Notes: a model not told the origin generated them from the letters alone. 64,000 nucleotides of DNA from Turnera subulata (GCA_028386065.3 JAKUCV010001511.1:1-64000), one strand, 5' to 3'. Positions 51,301-63,770 are shown, counted from the first letter of the stretch. Made by a program: numbers and translations.

Positions 51301-52566
51301 TGAGTGTCATGAACAGCAGTCACTGTTTTTAAAAAAAATCTTATAATTTTCTTCATGGATTATTATGCTTTCTATTTCCTTATATCTTTTCCTGTAATAT
51401 CAATTTCACAGAAGTTTAGACTATATTTGAAGAGGTTAAGTGTGGGCCAACAAGGTGGGATTTCAAATGCGTTTTGTGGATCCTTGGACTCAAATGTTAA
51501 ATTTAATCCACTTGGAAGATTTGATATCCAAGCATTGGCCGTTGCCGGCCAGATTCCTCCTCAAACATTAGCAGCACTGCAGGCTGATCCTTTAGGTCGG
51601 CCTACTGGACCAACCGGCGGCATAGTGACAACAGTGGACCAACCGGCACTTTTACCGACATCTGTACAGGCGTCCAAGGGTATTGCCATTGAACATGGTG
51701 TGGCTTTCGGTCAGCCATTAGTAAAATGCCCATCTAACATTTCCAAACATTTTGTTGAGGATGCTACAAAGGGGTTTGGAGCTTGGCCTTCAAATAACCT
51801 TGCTACTGTCGGACCCAGTAGCAATCTCGGGGGAATCAGCACTCAACATGGTAACATAATGTTGGACATACTGCAGCAGCAGCAGAGACAGCTTCAACAA
51901 CAACACCAAGTGTTATCGTTGCCAGAACCGAGCCGTTCAATTACGGTGCAGCCCTCTTGCCTTGTGGTTCCTTCACAGTCATCAGTCTGTTTCCAGGCAG
52001 GAAATAGTTCTACTTCAGTGAATCAAAATTCCAGCTATAATAGGAATGCTGCCATAGATTACAGTCTTCTTTCACCTCAGTCAAATAACTCTATGAACAT
52101 TGGCCAGTTATCGGAAGGGGATCTCAAAGCCGCAGGTATTGTCGGTGGGTACCCAGGCCAAGGTCCTATGTCTCCTTCTGTGTCTTCTTGCTCCATAAAT
52201 GCTGACAACAGTGCCGCTCGGCGAGTTCAGAACACAAGCATGCCAACTAGAGCTGCCAGGCAGTCATCGGGACTTGCGCCTAATATCTGCGGTGTCCAGG
52301 GTTCGTATGGTGCAAAGTCAGGTGAAGTGCTTGATCAAGGGCCACTTGCAAATCTTGGATTCAATAGAGGGACTTGTATTGCAAGCCAGTTTGCAGTGGG
52401 TCAATTTGAAACTCCATTTACCAGTCAAGGAAAAATATACGTGGAGGGTAATGGTAATAAAGTAAAGCAGGAGCCAAGTATGGAATTCATGGTTAATGCC
52501 AGAGTGGGGATACCACTACTGCAGCACTTTTCTCCAAGTGATATTATGAGCGTTTACACAGAATAG
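48361..52566 (+). CDS. Type-B two-component response regulator (ARR1/ARR2-like transcription factor)
   Basis: Five exons join in phase: 48361-48562, 49869-50021, 50096-50491, 50642-50718, 51412-52566, giving 660 aa. The receiver domain (about 42-160) has the acidic pair in 'VLVVDDD' (Asp48-50), phospho-acceptor Asp94 in '[11 protein letters not shown]' and Lys143 in 'YLIKPI'. A basic/acidic linker follows, then the GARP/Myb-like DNA-binding domain '[16 protein letters not shown]', through '[15 protein letters not shown]', to '[17 protein letters not shown]'; both splices restore conserved codons. The C-terminal half is Gln/Ser-rich (activation type) and ends 'SDIMSVYTE'. In the cytokinin pathway such nuclear proteins receive phosphate from histidine phosphotransfer proteins and activate type-A ARR and other targets. 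The Ala/Ser-rich N-terminus is longer than in many relatives. I choose ATG 48361 as the first in-frame ATG. Confidence 0.96.
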
Positions 52567-54276
52567 GTAAATGTGGTGTTTGGAAATTGCATAATATGAT
52601 GGTATTTGCTGTGTTTGTACTCTAGAAGCTTTTAGTAGCCCTTTTTTGCTAATACTGCGTTTCAGTACTGCTAAAGATAGTGATTTGATGGGGTTAGATG
52701 ATTAGCAAGTGCTGACAAAGTGAAACTCTTGTTGCCTCTTCAATTTTTGGCAGATTTTGTGACAATACCCGAGTTCTCATATGGATTTTTTAAAGGAGCA
52801 CTATTTTTGAGTTGTTTCACCCACTCTCCTTGAGTTAGGATAAGATGTTTTTTTGCAATGGCAATTTAACCTATTGAACTACGTTTGACCTTGTTTGCTG
52901 GCATAGGTTTGATTTTAGTTTTTCTTTCTGGATTGGTTGGAATAGCTTGTTTTGATTTAATCAGCATGACAACCTCTCATTCAAAGCATTTTTTTGGATC
53001 TTATTGGTGCTACATGGTATGCTTTTTTTTGCCTCTATTTTTGGTGTAATTAACTTATTGTGAAGTTCAATTAATGCTAGGTGTCTGAAAATTTCAGGGT
53101 TTATGTTTCATCATAATTTGGAAGAGAAAAATATTCATTGATGGTTGTGGAGTATCATACCCACCAATTGATACATAATTCAGCATTTTAAAAGGTATAT
53201 ATAAAAATAAAATATTGTATTAATTATCCTGCTAATTGGATAATCCATCACCCTCAAAAGAAACTCAAGGATGATTATGTAGCTATCAGTAGCATCATTG
53301 TTAACTTAATGCCCCTGGAGCATGATCTTACCGTTGTTAATTTTCAGATGCACGAGTGGCTTATAATTGTGCGTATACTATTTTCGGGCATAGGTAGCTT
53401 CAAAGAGATTATTTGGTTTCACTATGTCAGTATATAGGGGAATTGCTTGTTTGAAATTTTTGTTTTTGGTTAGCATTGATTGTCTAATTATAACTTTGTT
53501 TCATGGCAGGCTTGTATTAGTTTAATCGACGCAAGTCTCCTAACTTCCATGGATAGCACAGATTGTTTATAAGGTGAAGATCTTGAAAGGATTCAAGTTG
53601 AAGTCTGAATATCATTGCTGTAGGTTTGCAACGTCTGCTCTGTTCTCTAGGAATCATGCTGGAGCCTTGCCAATATCTGTATCCTGGAAAAGACCAATTT
53701 ATACCCCGTTTGTAAAGTTTCTCTACATTGCTGGGCTTCCACGTGAATTTAGTTTCCTTCTCTTTGACTGTAGGGAATAAGTTATTCAGACTTCTTCTAG
53801 ACCCTTTGGAATCATGTAGGTCATGTCGGCTTCTCGCTGTCATAAATGTGTAGCTATTTAATTTGATGATGGTGGAATGCTCCTGTGCTTGGTAGGCGAC
53901 AGATTCAAAGGTCTATTCTTTCATCTCAGATCACCGGGTTTGTGTGCGTTTTGCTCATCTGGCTCCAGCTACAATTAAAGGTCTTATGGTTGAGTTTCAT
54001 TAGCGCAGTGAATTAATTCATATTCAAGCATTCTCCCAAACCCACCGAGAAACCTAGTGATACTGTCCTTGTACTAGATATTAACCACAGCATTGTACAT
54101 ACATATGCTTTAAAGAGCAGAGATCTTGCCAAGAAGAACTTTACTATTAAACTTTCTGAATAATGTTGCCGGTTAAAAATAGTAAATATGTCACTCAACT
54201 TTGCACCAAGTTGTCCCTTAACTATCTTTTTGGCTTTTATGTCCCTCAAGTTTAGTATTGCCGAGTGTTGTTATTT
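52567..54276 (+). other. 3' region of the response regulator and spacer
   Basis: The stop TAG abuts a donor-like GTAAAT (52567), and an acceptor-like tttcatggcag ends at 53510, so a 3'-UTR intron is possible. No coding sequence was recognised. After about 54170 ('gtcactcaactttgcacc') the sequence looks repeat-derived. Confidence 0.35.
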
Positions 54277-54284
54277 CTCTAACC

Positions 54285-54848
54285 GCAAAATAGGTTTTGA
54301 CACGATAACACGACACGAACCCGACACGAAATTAGCATATATAGATCAGAGATTTTTAACCCGTTTAATTAAATGGGTTGACCCGATACGATAAGTAAAT
54401 TAGCAGGTCAGGTCCCAGGTTGACCCTCCAACCCGATGGGTACCTATTTATGACCCGATTATATTTAGGGTCTATATATTTTACTGATTTAATACATGAT
54501 TTATTTACTATTTATGGCCAAAATTATCAAAAACTGTTGTTATATATGATTTTAAATAATATTATATTACGATTTTATAATTTATAATTATATTTAATAT
54601 ATAGAAAATCTAATTATATACCTATTTGCTTGGAAAATATGCAAAATGGACAAACTCCAAACAAATTTGTAGACTTCGTAGAGTTAACAGATAACCCGCG
54701 GGTCAACCCGAACCCGACACGATTATAAACGGGTTGACACGGCACGACACGATTATTAAACAGGTCAGGTACGGGTTGAGAAATTAAAACCTATTTACCT
54801 GTTCAACCCGACACGAACCCGACCCGTCAACACGAATTGTCAGGCCTA
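54285..54848. mobile_element. Small non-autonomous hAT-like element
   Basis: Flanked by the exact 8-bp duplication CTCTAACC (54277-54284 and 54849-54856). Both ends are rich in inverted copies of the CACGACACGAACCCGACAC type (near 54300-54330 and 54700-54830), as hAT subterminal repeats are. The right end reads inward as TAGGCCTGACAATTCGTG. The left end (gcaaaataggttttgacacg) is altered. The core is AT-rich without coding sequence. Confidence 0.7.
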
Positions 54849-54856
54849 CTCTAACC

Positions 54857-56284
54857 TGGTATGGAAGGTTTCTGCCGATGTGGTGCAATGTGGCAACGCG
54901 TGTATGACACATCAGGTGGGTCTCACGTGCCACATGTGCGCCCAAGTTTTGCTAGGCAGTGCAGTGTCTAGTTTTTCTCGTGCATGTCTATGGCATGCTT
55001 CTCTATGGAAACCTGAAGAATGGTAGAAAAAATAATTGCCTGTCGGAAAGTAAAACTGATTCTCGACTCGACGATTGCTTAACGCCATGAGGGCACCTGT
55101 GTGTATTTGTTTTTGCTTGTATATATGGGGTATGATACACGTATATATGTGGCTACTCTCATCACCTTGTCTTATCAGAGGAAAGCCTTCGATTTGCTTC
55201 GTGATAAAACTATTTTTATTATTGATACCTCTAAAGAATAAGTAGCTAATTTCTATTTTATAAATTATTATTACTTATTGTTAGTTATCATTTTTACAAT
55301 AATGGCTCATAATTTTATAAACCAACACTGTTTATTTTCTTTTGTCCTATGGCACTGTACGGAACATGTCCACACTCCAAGTACCAATAGAGGGCAGCTA
55401 TGAATTCAATCCAATGGATAGTATCTATTCATTGAATTCACGGTTCTAAAACACAAATTATATCTTCATTATCTTAGAACAAAATCAATTTAAATAATTG
55501 CCCAATATAAATTGAAATCATTCCAAATGTTGATGAAAAAATATCTTTTCAATTTAAATTAAAGATCCACCATATATACTTTACATCATGAAAATAAATA
55601 CGAAAAATATGGTTAGGTGATGACCATGGGGTATGAGATAATCTCATTGAAATTGTATTCTTATTCTTCGATCAATCATTTCTATTTTTAACGTGATTAG
55701 CAATGCAAAACTCATTCACGCTCAATCTTGTTAGTTGAGAAACATTTGACGGAAATGGTGATGATATAAAGAGAGATTATTTGTTGTAACTAAAACATGT
55801 TACAAAGAGAGGTTGGTTGAATATATATTTTTTTTAATATCTTTTAACACTAATTCTTACAAATTACCAAAGAAAAGCCACTGTTGAATTTAATAAATCA
55901 GCACAGCGATTCGCTCTTTCCTGTTGTTTATATCCAAGAGTTCTATCCGGCGAATGGAATTTATCAATCAAATTGGTTACCATACCATGTTACATGCCTG
56001 CTTGGAAATGTTCTGGTAGAGAAGGTGGTAGGCGAACGGTTACAACATGTTATAATAAACAAAACCTTTTTCTTGCAATCAGAAACTGAAATCCATTAGG
56101 ACACTCGTCCACCATACTCAATTACCCAAGCCGGGTTGGATCCGGAATAGTCAGGGCAAGTGTCTCGATGCCAGATCGGCAACCCAAAAAAAACAGGAAA
56201 CTGAAATCCATTGCAACAGAGGCAATGTGCAAAAGCATCACAGCAAGCAGGAGTATCAATCCAAGAAAAAAGCACTTGATAAAT
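54857..56284. other. Intergenic sequence between two convergent genes
   Basis: No exon recognised. The end next to 56284 should include the 3' UTR of the FHIT gene. A 71-codon frame at 55884-56099 lacks any known domain. Confidence 0.4.
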
Positions 56285-57790
56285 CTACAATAGAAGGGAT
56301 CTGCATTCATCTGCCTCTCGAGCCCTCTCCTCGAAGCTTCTGTCTTTCCTTTCCTTGTCTAAATTGAGCTGCTTGTTTAATTCCTTTTCCTTTTCGTCTA
56401 TCTGAATGAAAGGTGCATATGACTCAAATATCCACACAAATATTGGATGCGGGGATAGAAATGGAAGCAGAAGAAAAAAGGAGGAAGAAAATTCTCCAAC
56501 TTACAGCATCATAGATTTCGTCATTGTTCTCAAAGTCGCCAACTTTTCTAGGGACGATATGGATGTGAACGTGAGGGACACTCTGTCCCGCCTGAGGCCC
56601 ATCCTAGAACATCAATAGACCCTTTGATCATTTAGATTGTTAAGAAAAACATAAGTACATTATGCACTGAAGTGACTCAACAGCTGCAATACCAAGTGAT
56701 AATCACAAAAGTTATTTGTATAGTATGCGAGATGCAAGATATGCAATAGTAGAAGAACTGCATTCAAAACCATTAACCTTGCAACATTGGAACTAAATAT
56801 ATGAGAGCTTAAATAGAATGCCTTACTTGGATTGTGAAGGTAAGAGATGTTGCTTTATGGAAGGGCTCAAGCATCCTGGCGACCTTTTGTGCTGTGAGCC
56901 ACAAGTCAATGGTCTCATCAGATGTGAGGTCAACGACACGCTTCACGTCACGCTTTGGGACGATAAGCACATGTACATAAAAAGTCAAGGCAATCAAATT
57001 GGACCCAGAAAGGTGGATTAGCAAAGACATGGTAGAAATCCTATCCACAGTCTACATGTGACATGCAGAATGGAAATTCAAATGCAGAACATTCATACAT
57101 CAGGTCCTCCGCTCAAAGTAACAGCAAAATTCAGGATCATATATCCCTATGCTACTTTTTTTGTAATACTAAAGAGTATCCAGTCAATCGCCGGAGGCTC
57201 GACGCGTTACCTTATGAGGGACCACCACCAAAGCACAATTTCCATACTCTGGCTTTCACCAGGACTCAAAATTAAGGGAAATCAACAGGCCTTATCACTA
57301 TACTCTATAGCCAATACTAGCTAGTTGGTATATCCCTATGCTACTGGGTGCCCATGTATGTCTTTTCTCCAATTCACAAAGGTTTGCCTACTATTAATCA
57401 AAACATGATAACTTGTTTGCGCATCTCCTAGCCTAGCTACATCCGGTGGCAGAATCGGGAATGATTTCACGAGAAAAAAAAAAAAAAAAAGAAGAAGAAA
57501 AGGTAAATCCAAGTATATCAGTGGTATTTGAGGATATGACCTGCAGAAGAGAGAAACGAACCGAAGTCAGAATCCAGTAATACCAGACTTACCAGTAGTA
57601 GTAGTAATAGTAGGGAAATGAGAAGAAAAAACAAGTGGGGGGAAGAGGAGGAGAAACCAGGGAGAACGGGGCGGAGGTTGACCATGGCAAAGGAAAGATG
57701 GGTAGTGTAGAAAACATCCTTTGGATGTATTTTGTGGGGCCCGAATGTATAGTAATCAGACTCCTCCGCCGTCGTCATCGTCGTCGACAT
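56285..57790 (-). CDS. FHIT: FHIT-type HIT-domain dinucleoside polyphosphate hydrolase
   Basis: Best model (165 aa): exon 57790-57658, a 3-nt exon 57540-57538, 56972-56827, 56603-56505 and 56401-56285. Residues '[18 protein letters not shown]' and '[19 protein letters not shown]' are the N-terminal HIT fold. The HIT triad is H105-V-H107-I-H109 in '[16 protein letters not shown]', with His107 as expected nucleophile. The end 'ADECRSLLL' matches plant FHIT proteins. The family hydrolyses Ap3A/Ap4A-like nucleotides. The step 'LPG|HVLIV' is rebuilt only if a GT-AG intron (57657-57541) and an AT-AC intron (57537-56973) flank the 3-base exon GTC. Read-through of the first segment stays open and would add 39 Leu-rich residues. 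Family identity is very secure; the exon 1-2 structure is a prediction. Confidence 0.9.
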
Positions 57791-57930
57791 CTGCTGCTGC
57801 TCTTTTGAGCCCAATTTTTTTAAAAGAAAAATAGTACACAATCAACAAACTTAAACAGAAAAGAACTAAAAGAATAAGTTGGGAGATGGGTGGGTTGATG
57901 AAAAAAGAAAGAAAAGATTTTTGAAAGTAC

Positions 57931-58030
57931 CTTGGTGGTGGTGGTGGTGGTGGTGGTGGCGGCGGCGGTTGCGGCGACGATGGCGGGGAAATTGTAACTG
58001 TAGAGAGAAGGTGGTGGTTGGTTATATTAT
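57931..58030 (-). other. Probable 5'-UTR exon of FHIT with ACC repeat
   Basis: On the minus strand the sequence up to 57931 ends AAG|GTACTT, a good donor, and lacks ATG. It contains an (ACC)n/(GCC)n microsatellite (about 57934-57966). The acceptor would be the gcagcag run just before the ATG at 57790. The 5' boundary is not defined. Confidence 0.4.
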
Positions 58031-58561
58031 AGGGCGGCGGGGAGTGTAAGACAGTGAGAGTATCGTCGAATGAGACAGTAGAGAGACGTCACCACCAACT
58101 TCACAACCACCCGGCAGCAAACGCATTTTTCCAGTGGTTCAAAAAAGAAAAACCACCATTTCCCCCACACTTTCTTTTTCTTTTTTTTTTTTCGTTCATT
58201 TTTGTTTGGCAAACCCCTCAATTTCACACCCATGTGTTTTACACCTTGGGGTCAAATTTGTCTTCCTAAATTTTATTTCGGATCAGATGTCTATGTTTGT
58301 AAAATTAGGTCAATTTGCTCTTTAAATTTCAATTTAATTCCATTGGATGTTTTTGTTTACAAAATTCGGTCAATTTGCTTCATCAATTTGCAAAATTGGA
58401 TCAATCTAGAGTGTAGACATGTCTTTTTTTATTCGCCTACATCACTCAATTCACCCATGAACAATATTAACTTTAGACAAGTTTTAGTATGACACACTAT
58501 CCACTAAATCTATATTAATTAGATGTAATTTTTTATTACAATTTTGATCAAAGGATGAATT
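58031..58561. other. FHIT upstream region
   Basis: Promoter side of the minus-strand FHIT gene. It contains T-runs and a repeated 'aaattnggtcaatttgct' motif (58305-58400). No gene recognised. Confidence 0.35.
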
Positions 58562-59040
58562 TATTATAAAATTGGGGGAGATTTTCACTATTTGATGAAA
58601 TAATACAAACTTGATCAAGGTAATAATACAACTTTGGTAATAATAATACACTTTTGATAATAATATGTAGAAGAGAATAATAAATTTAGATGGAGGGAGA
58701 TTGGAAGAGAAGTGTATGGAATGAGAAGAGAGTGAAGTTTATGGTGGGTTGTAAGTGTATGAAAGTGAAAGAATGAAGGGGTATTTATAGTTGGAAATGG
58801 GAGGATAAAAACAAATAAGTATGATTAATTTAAAAAGATAAAATCAAAGGGATGTTAGGTAAAGGAAGATGATATTAGGATTAGGACAAATGGAATTATG
58901 GAGGGTAATTAGCCAAAGAGATAATTCCAAGTAGAAGTTTGGTGTATGGATAAAGTATTTACCGGGAGTAAATTCGGATATGGTAAAAATGAGTTTTACT
59001 GGATGGTAACAATGACATTCACCATAATTTATTTATAACA
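58562..59040 (-). repeat. 3' LTR of copia copy 2
   Basis: About 479 bp, matching 35080-35585 with several small deletions; ends TTTATAACA next to the polypurine tract TCAAGGGGGAG (minus strand). Confidence 0.88.
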
Positions 59041-59278
59041 CTCCCCCTTGAATGTCATTGCACCTTTGATAGAATACGCTTAGGAAGTACTGCCTCGTTA
59101 AAAACCCTACCAAGAAAAACCCAGTGGGACAAAAACTTGGTGAAGGAAAAAAGAGTGCAGTGCGTATTCGACTCCCCCTGATTTTGGCATCCCTTGATAT
59201 CTCGAATCCTCCATAAACCAATCCTCTTCATCAATTCTTCAAAAATTGTAGTAGGAACTGATTTTGTAAATAAATCTG

Positions 59279-59587
59279 TCAGATGTCACTTGAATGATTC
59301 TTGATGTATCCTCCCTTCAATTGGGCAATGCAGCTAGTATTATCTTTATAAATCGTCGCTGGAACATCTTCCTCGCTAACTAATCCACATGAATCTTGAT
59401 TATGCTGCATCATCGATCTTAGCCAAGCACATTCTCGACTATCTTCATGTATGAACACAATTTCTCCATTATTTGAAGAGGCAACAACGATACTTTGTTT
59501 TCTGGTCACAATGATACTTGATGTATCTGCCTGTGCTTTATGTGGATCAAATAAAAGACCTACATTTGCAAAACTAACAAGATGCAC
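59279..59587 (-). pseudogene. Copia RNase H remnant (copy 2)
   Basis: Contains 'FANVGLLFDPHKAQADTSSI' and 'EDSRECAWLRSMMQHNQDS', parallel to 36133-35729. The C-terminal 'LADIFTK' part is lost after a frameshift near 59279. Confidence 0.8.
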
Positions 59588-61051
59588 CTTGGCCTCACAA
59601 GGTTAAAATAATTCCATATACCAAGATAATAGAATATGTATTTATATATTATATTCCAATATAAATACGTTAGAGCAAAATTATATTTTGCAAATAAATT
59701 TATAGCAAAAGCTTCATGCTTTATGTTACTAGCAAGATAAATTGCATTTAGATAGGGTACTTCATGACCAATCTAATTCTTTATGAGATTTTTCATCATA
59801 GCACGACATTTGGAAGCTTCTCCAGGAGTTTCAATAATATTTAAATTACAAAAACACATATGAATTATCAACATAAGAAAAAATAAATTCATGTATGTAC
59901 TTTATACTATGCACACTCAAATTGGTTTAAACCATCAATTTAACTTAATTTTGTATATTCCCGGGAATTAGTTGCTTCAAGTAACTTGAATCCTTCAGGG
60001 ATTCTCTTATATACGTCATGATATATGGATCCATAGAAATATAGGCTGTAAGGGCATCTATTAGATGCGTTTCTAATTTTTCATATTATGCCAGACTTAT
60101 CAAAAATAATTGCATCCACCACAAGGGAGTATATCTCCTCACAATTAATATCAAGTCGTTTGGGTAAAACCTTGTGCGATAAGCCGTGCTTTGAATTTCT
60201 CTATTATGATTTCCTTTTTGCACTAATACCCATTTTTCAATCGACTGGTTCTACACCATCTGGTGTACAGACTACAGGTCCAGAAAATATCTTGCTTCAC
60301 TTGCGAGTCTGACACAGCCTTAATCATGTTTCTCAATTTGACCAATCATTCTACGCCTACATTGACCACTAGATGTAGGTTCATGATCCTCATTTTATTT
60401 AGCGCTATATTATAAATAAAACAAGTACTCCGTCGACGGTTATTTCACGTCGGTTTCATCTTATTCCTGACATTATAATCGAGATCTCATCATACTCATT
60501 TATTTCAGGTACTTGAGTTGCTTCTGGAACTTTATCAATTGTGTCAGAAAAACCTCTTCTGGAGGATATTTAATATGAACCTCTACTGGAGGCCATCTTT
60601 TCTAACTAGGGTCATCTTATATCTTTTGCTCCATTCTCTCTATCGAGAATTTTGTTTTCTTTTGGAACCGAGTATATTTTACGCTTCTTGCGTACTTTAG
60701 ACTCATTTGTATACTATACTTGTTCTTCTGGAACATTAATTTGATTAGGAGCACTTGCAGCTGGTATATAAGATTTGATCACTTTATGTGTCTGACAATT
60801 GCATATAAATTTTCTTGCAAATGAATCACCTTTTGAACTTCAGGTTCACACTAATTTGTTTGAGGATCAAAACTAGATATTGATATGTATTTCAATAAAC
60901 TCTTGATCCAGCTGCTTATTTCCTCCCCCTTATGTTGGGTAAACTCTTTCATCTAATTAATAATCAACATACCCAACATACTCAACATATATTCCCATTC
61001 TTCTTTAAAGACCCACTTTACTATGCTGTGGTGGAGCATTAGGTACATATA

Positions 61052-61083
61052 NNNNNNNNNNNNNNNNNNNNNNNNNNNNNNNN
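61052..61083. other. Assembly gap (32 N)
   Basis: Run of 32 N. The 208 bases before it (60844-61051) and after it (61084-61291) are the same sequence. Confidence 0.98.
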
Positions 61084-62381
61084 GTTCACACTAATTTGTT
61101 TGAGGATCAAAACTAGATATTGATATGTATTTCAATAAACTCTTGATCCAGCTGCTTATTTCCTCCCCCTTATGTTGGGTAAACTCTTTCATCTAATTAA
61201 TAATCAACATACCCAACATACTCAACATATATTCCCATTCTTCTTTAAAGACCCACTTTACTATGCTGTGGTGGAGCATTAGGTACATATATTGTACAAG
61301 CATTAGGTACATATATTGTACAATCAACGGTCCAAAGATGGATTTGTGACCATGAACCAATAAGATAGGGAGATTTTATGATAACTTGTTGGCTTGATGC
61401 ACACAAGTGATGCTGCAAGTAAAATATCATTTTCTCAAACAGTAATATTTCATTAACAATGGTCCTGCAATCAATTGTCAATATTCCCCCAGATCTGTTG
61501 GGGTTTATTTCCAATGATATACATTATCCATTGAAGAAATATACCAGTATTATCTAGACATATAGTCTTATCACATAATTAGGGATGTGTACCCGCAAGT
61601 GGCTTAACCATTAAAATAAGTGCGCACAATGCCAACTTGCATCACACAATAGACCATCTAGTCGATGCATCATAAAAATTACCTAGATGGTCAACACGGC
61701 GGATTTATCAGTCCGCATACATGTCCCTAAATTATTCCCAAGCATACTGGTGATTCTAGGCCAACCTCATCTTAGGAAGACCGAACAATCAATTTTCGCA
61801 GCAAACAAACTCATGGAAATTCATTGATTGTAAAAACTTCTGGTTTTTCAATGAATAATCAAATAATTTTTGTGCATCATTATTGAACCGGGATGGCCCA
61901 TCCGGTCATGCCAAACAATAAATCTATGAACCAACTTCAAGTTGGTGCCAGCTTCAGGCTGCGCAAGCTGTGTATTTAAACACTTAAAATTGCTAGCTCC
62001 AGGCTAGTGCATTCCAGCTTCTGACTGGATGTGTTAAGTTTCAATTACTCAACTGCTAGCTTCAGGCTAGCTATATATGTTCCAATTTTAAGCATATTTC
62101 TGTCACTCATATCGGAAAAGATCAGAATTATTGAGCAATAATTAAAGTAGTGGCAAACTTTTTCAAAAACAAAACTTCAAAGATTGAAAAGCTTTGGAGT
62201 TTACTGACAAATAATGCAAAGTTTTTAATTACCGAAAAATCTTCTGGATCTTTTCGGAGACAGAAAAAGAGTCCACATTTGAAAAACTGACACCTAGCTG
62301 TCTAATCTCAGACTATAAGAAGGGGAGGCGGTTGAGACAGGAAGATACAGAAAACTCAGAAAACTCAACAAGACAAGAAAA

Positions 62382-63065
62382 ATGCCTTCCCCAGCTACTG
62401 TTTTCTTTGTTGAGGGTGCCTCTCTAGGAAGAAGGAATAGGTTAGCTTATAGCGTGGTGATTGAGCAGCATGAGGAATTACCGAATGATCTGGCGAGAAT
62501 TCCTCGTTTAGTGTTTGTTGATGAACTTTATTCATCTAGGTTCTTTGTAACTCCTATGGAAGAAACATTCTTCCTAGAGGATCAAAGCAATCTAAGGGCT
62601 TCCTTTTATGGCTCGGCTAACTCTATTATGTTTTTCATATCTAATAGACTGCAGGGTTTTCAGCTAGAGCCTTCATGTCAAATTTTAAATCAAAGCAGTT
62701 ATTATCAGGTTTCCATGATGGCTCGGAGCGTCCCAAAGGTGACTGGGTTACCACCTACATGGCCTAAGGTACGACTTCTACTATAGAATTGCAGGGGTAT
62801 AGCAAGAAGGTCCCAAGATTTTGTGCGTACCTTAAGGGATCGGAAGAATCAGTACAAGCCCAGCATGGTACTGATTACTGAGATTTTGTGGCAAGCAGGA
62901 GAAAATCATGGTGTAATCCCACTCCGTTTTTCTGCAACGAATCGGTTTGAGATACCTGGAGAAAACAACATGGGTGGTATGTGGTTCTCCTGGAACGACA
63001 GTGTTAGGGTCAACATCAACAACGAGGCTCAGAGTTTTAGAGTCAATGTTGTACCCAACAGATAA
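62382..63065 (+). pseudogene. Antisense LINE-endonuclease block in copia copy 2, one stop
   Basis: Same reading frame as 38827-39510. Open from ATG 62382 (MPSPATVFF) to a TAG at 62784-62786, where the first copy has the Trp of 'LLWNCRG'. It is then open again to 63065 with 'MVLITEILWQAGENHG' and 'GGMWFSWND'. The catalytic Glu position of copy 1 (ITET) is retained as ITEI. Confidence 0.7.
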
Positions 63066-63654
63066 ATATCTGTATAAACTTATGTATGAGGACAATTCCT
63101 CTTTGAATGTTCTCTAGTTATGGATCCATTATGCAATAATAATATGCATATTTTCCCTTTGCCATTAAAACCTCATCCAGGGCCATAAGCACAATTAATT
63201 ATACTGTCTTATTCGCTTCAGGGAATAGAGTAGAGTCAATTCAACGGGATCCATAATAATCTCTTTTATTACTGTAAATGGGGGTTTCTGTACTCTTCAA
63301 GAGTATTAGCTCTTCCAGAGCGTAAATATATGATCTTCTAGATCATAGTAAAGCATGCGTTCTTCAGGAACATATTCAAACTTATGCTCTTCTGGAGCGT
63401 ATTAAATTTTTTTTATTTCGAGATTGTACTATCACATGTTATGTGAAATAGTTGACATCCACACATATAATTCTCCCCCTTGGATGTCAACTTGCATTGT
63501 CTTCAGGACAAATGCCTGAGCCATTATTCTAGAAACGATGATAAAATGCTGTAAAGTAAATAAAATAAAATAAAATAGCACATAATAATAAAACTGAAAC
63601 ATAAATTAAAATTATTCAATATATACTGGCTTGCACCTTCAGGATAAGCAAGAT

Positions 63655-63770
63655 AATAACAGTATCCATCATCGGATGGTCATACAATATCCATCATCAG
63701 ATGGTCATACAATATCCACCTTCTGGTGGTCATAAAATATCCACCTTCTGGTGGTCATACAACATCTTTC
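63655..63770. repeat. Tandem array of ~27-bp palindromic units in copia copy 2
   Basis: Four units of the form ccatcatcagatgg / ccaccttctggtgg, each followed by tcatacaatat or tcataaaatat. The related place in copy 1 (about 40105-40150) has two units (ccatcttctggtgg, tatcttttggtgg). Confidence 0.75.

Noticed and set aside
53517..53843. 108-codon minus-strand frame downstream of the response regulator
   Set aside because: No domain, no splice partner; the region is more likely 3' UTR of the plus-strand gene.
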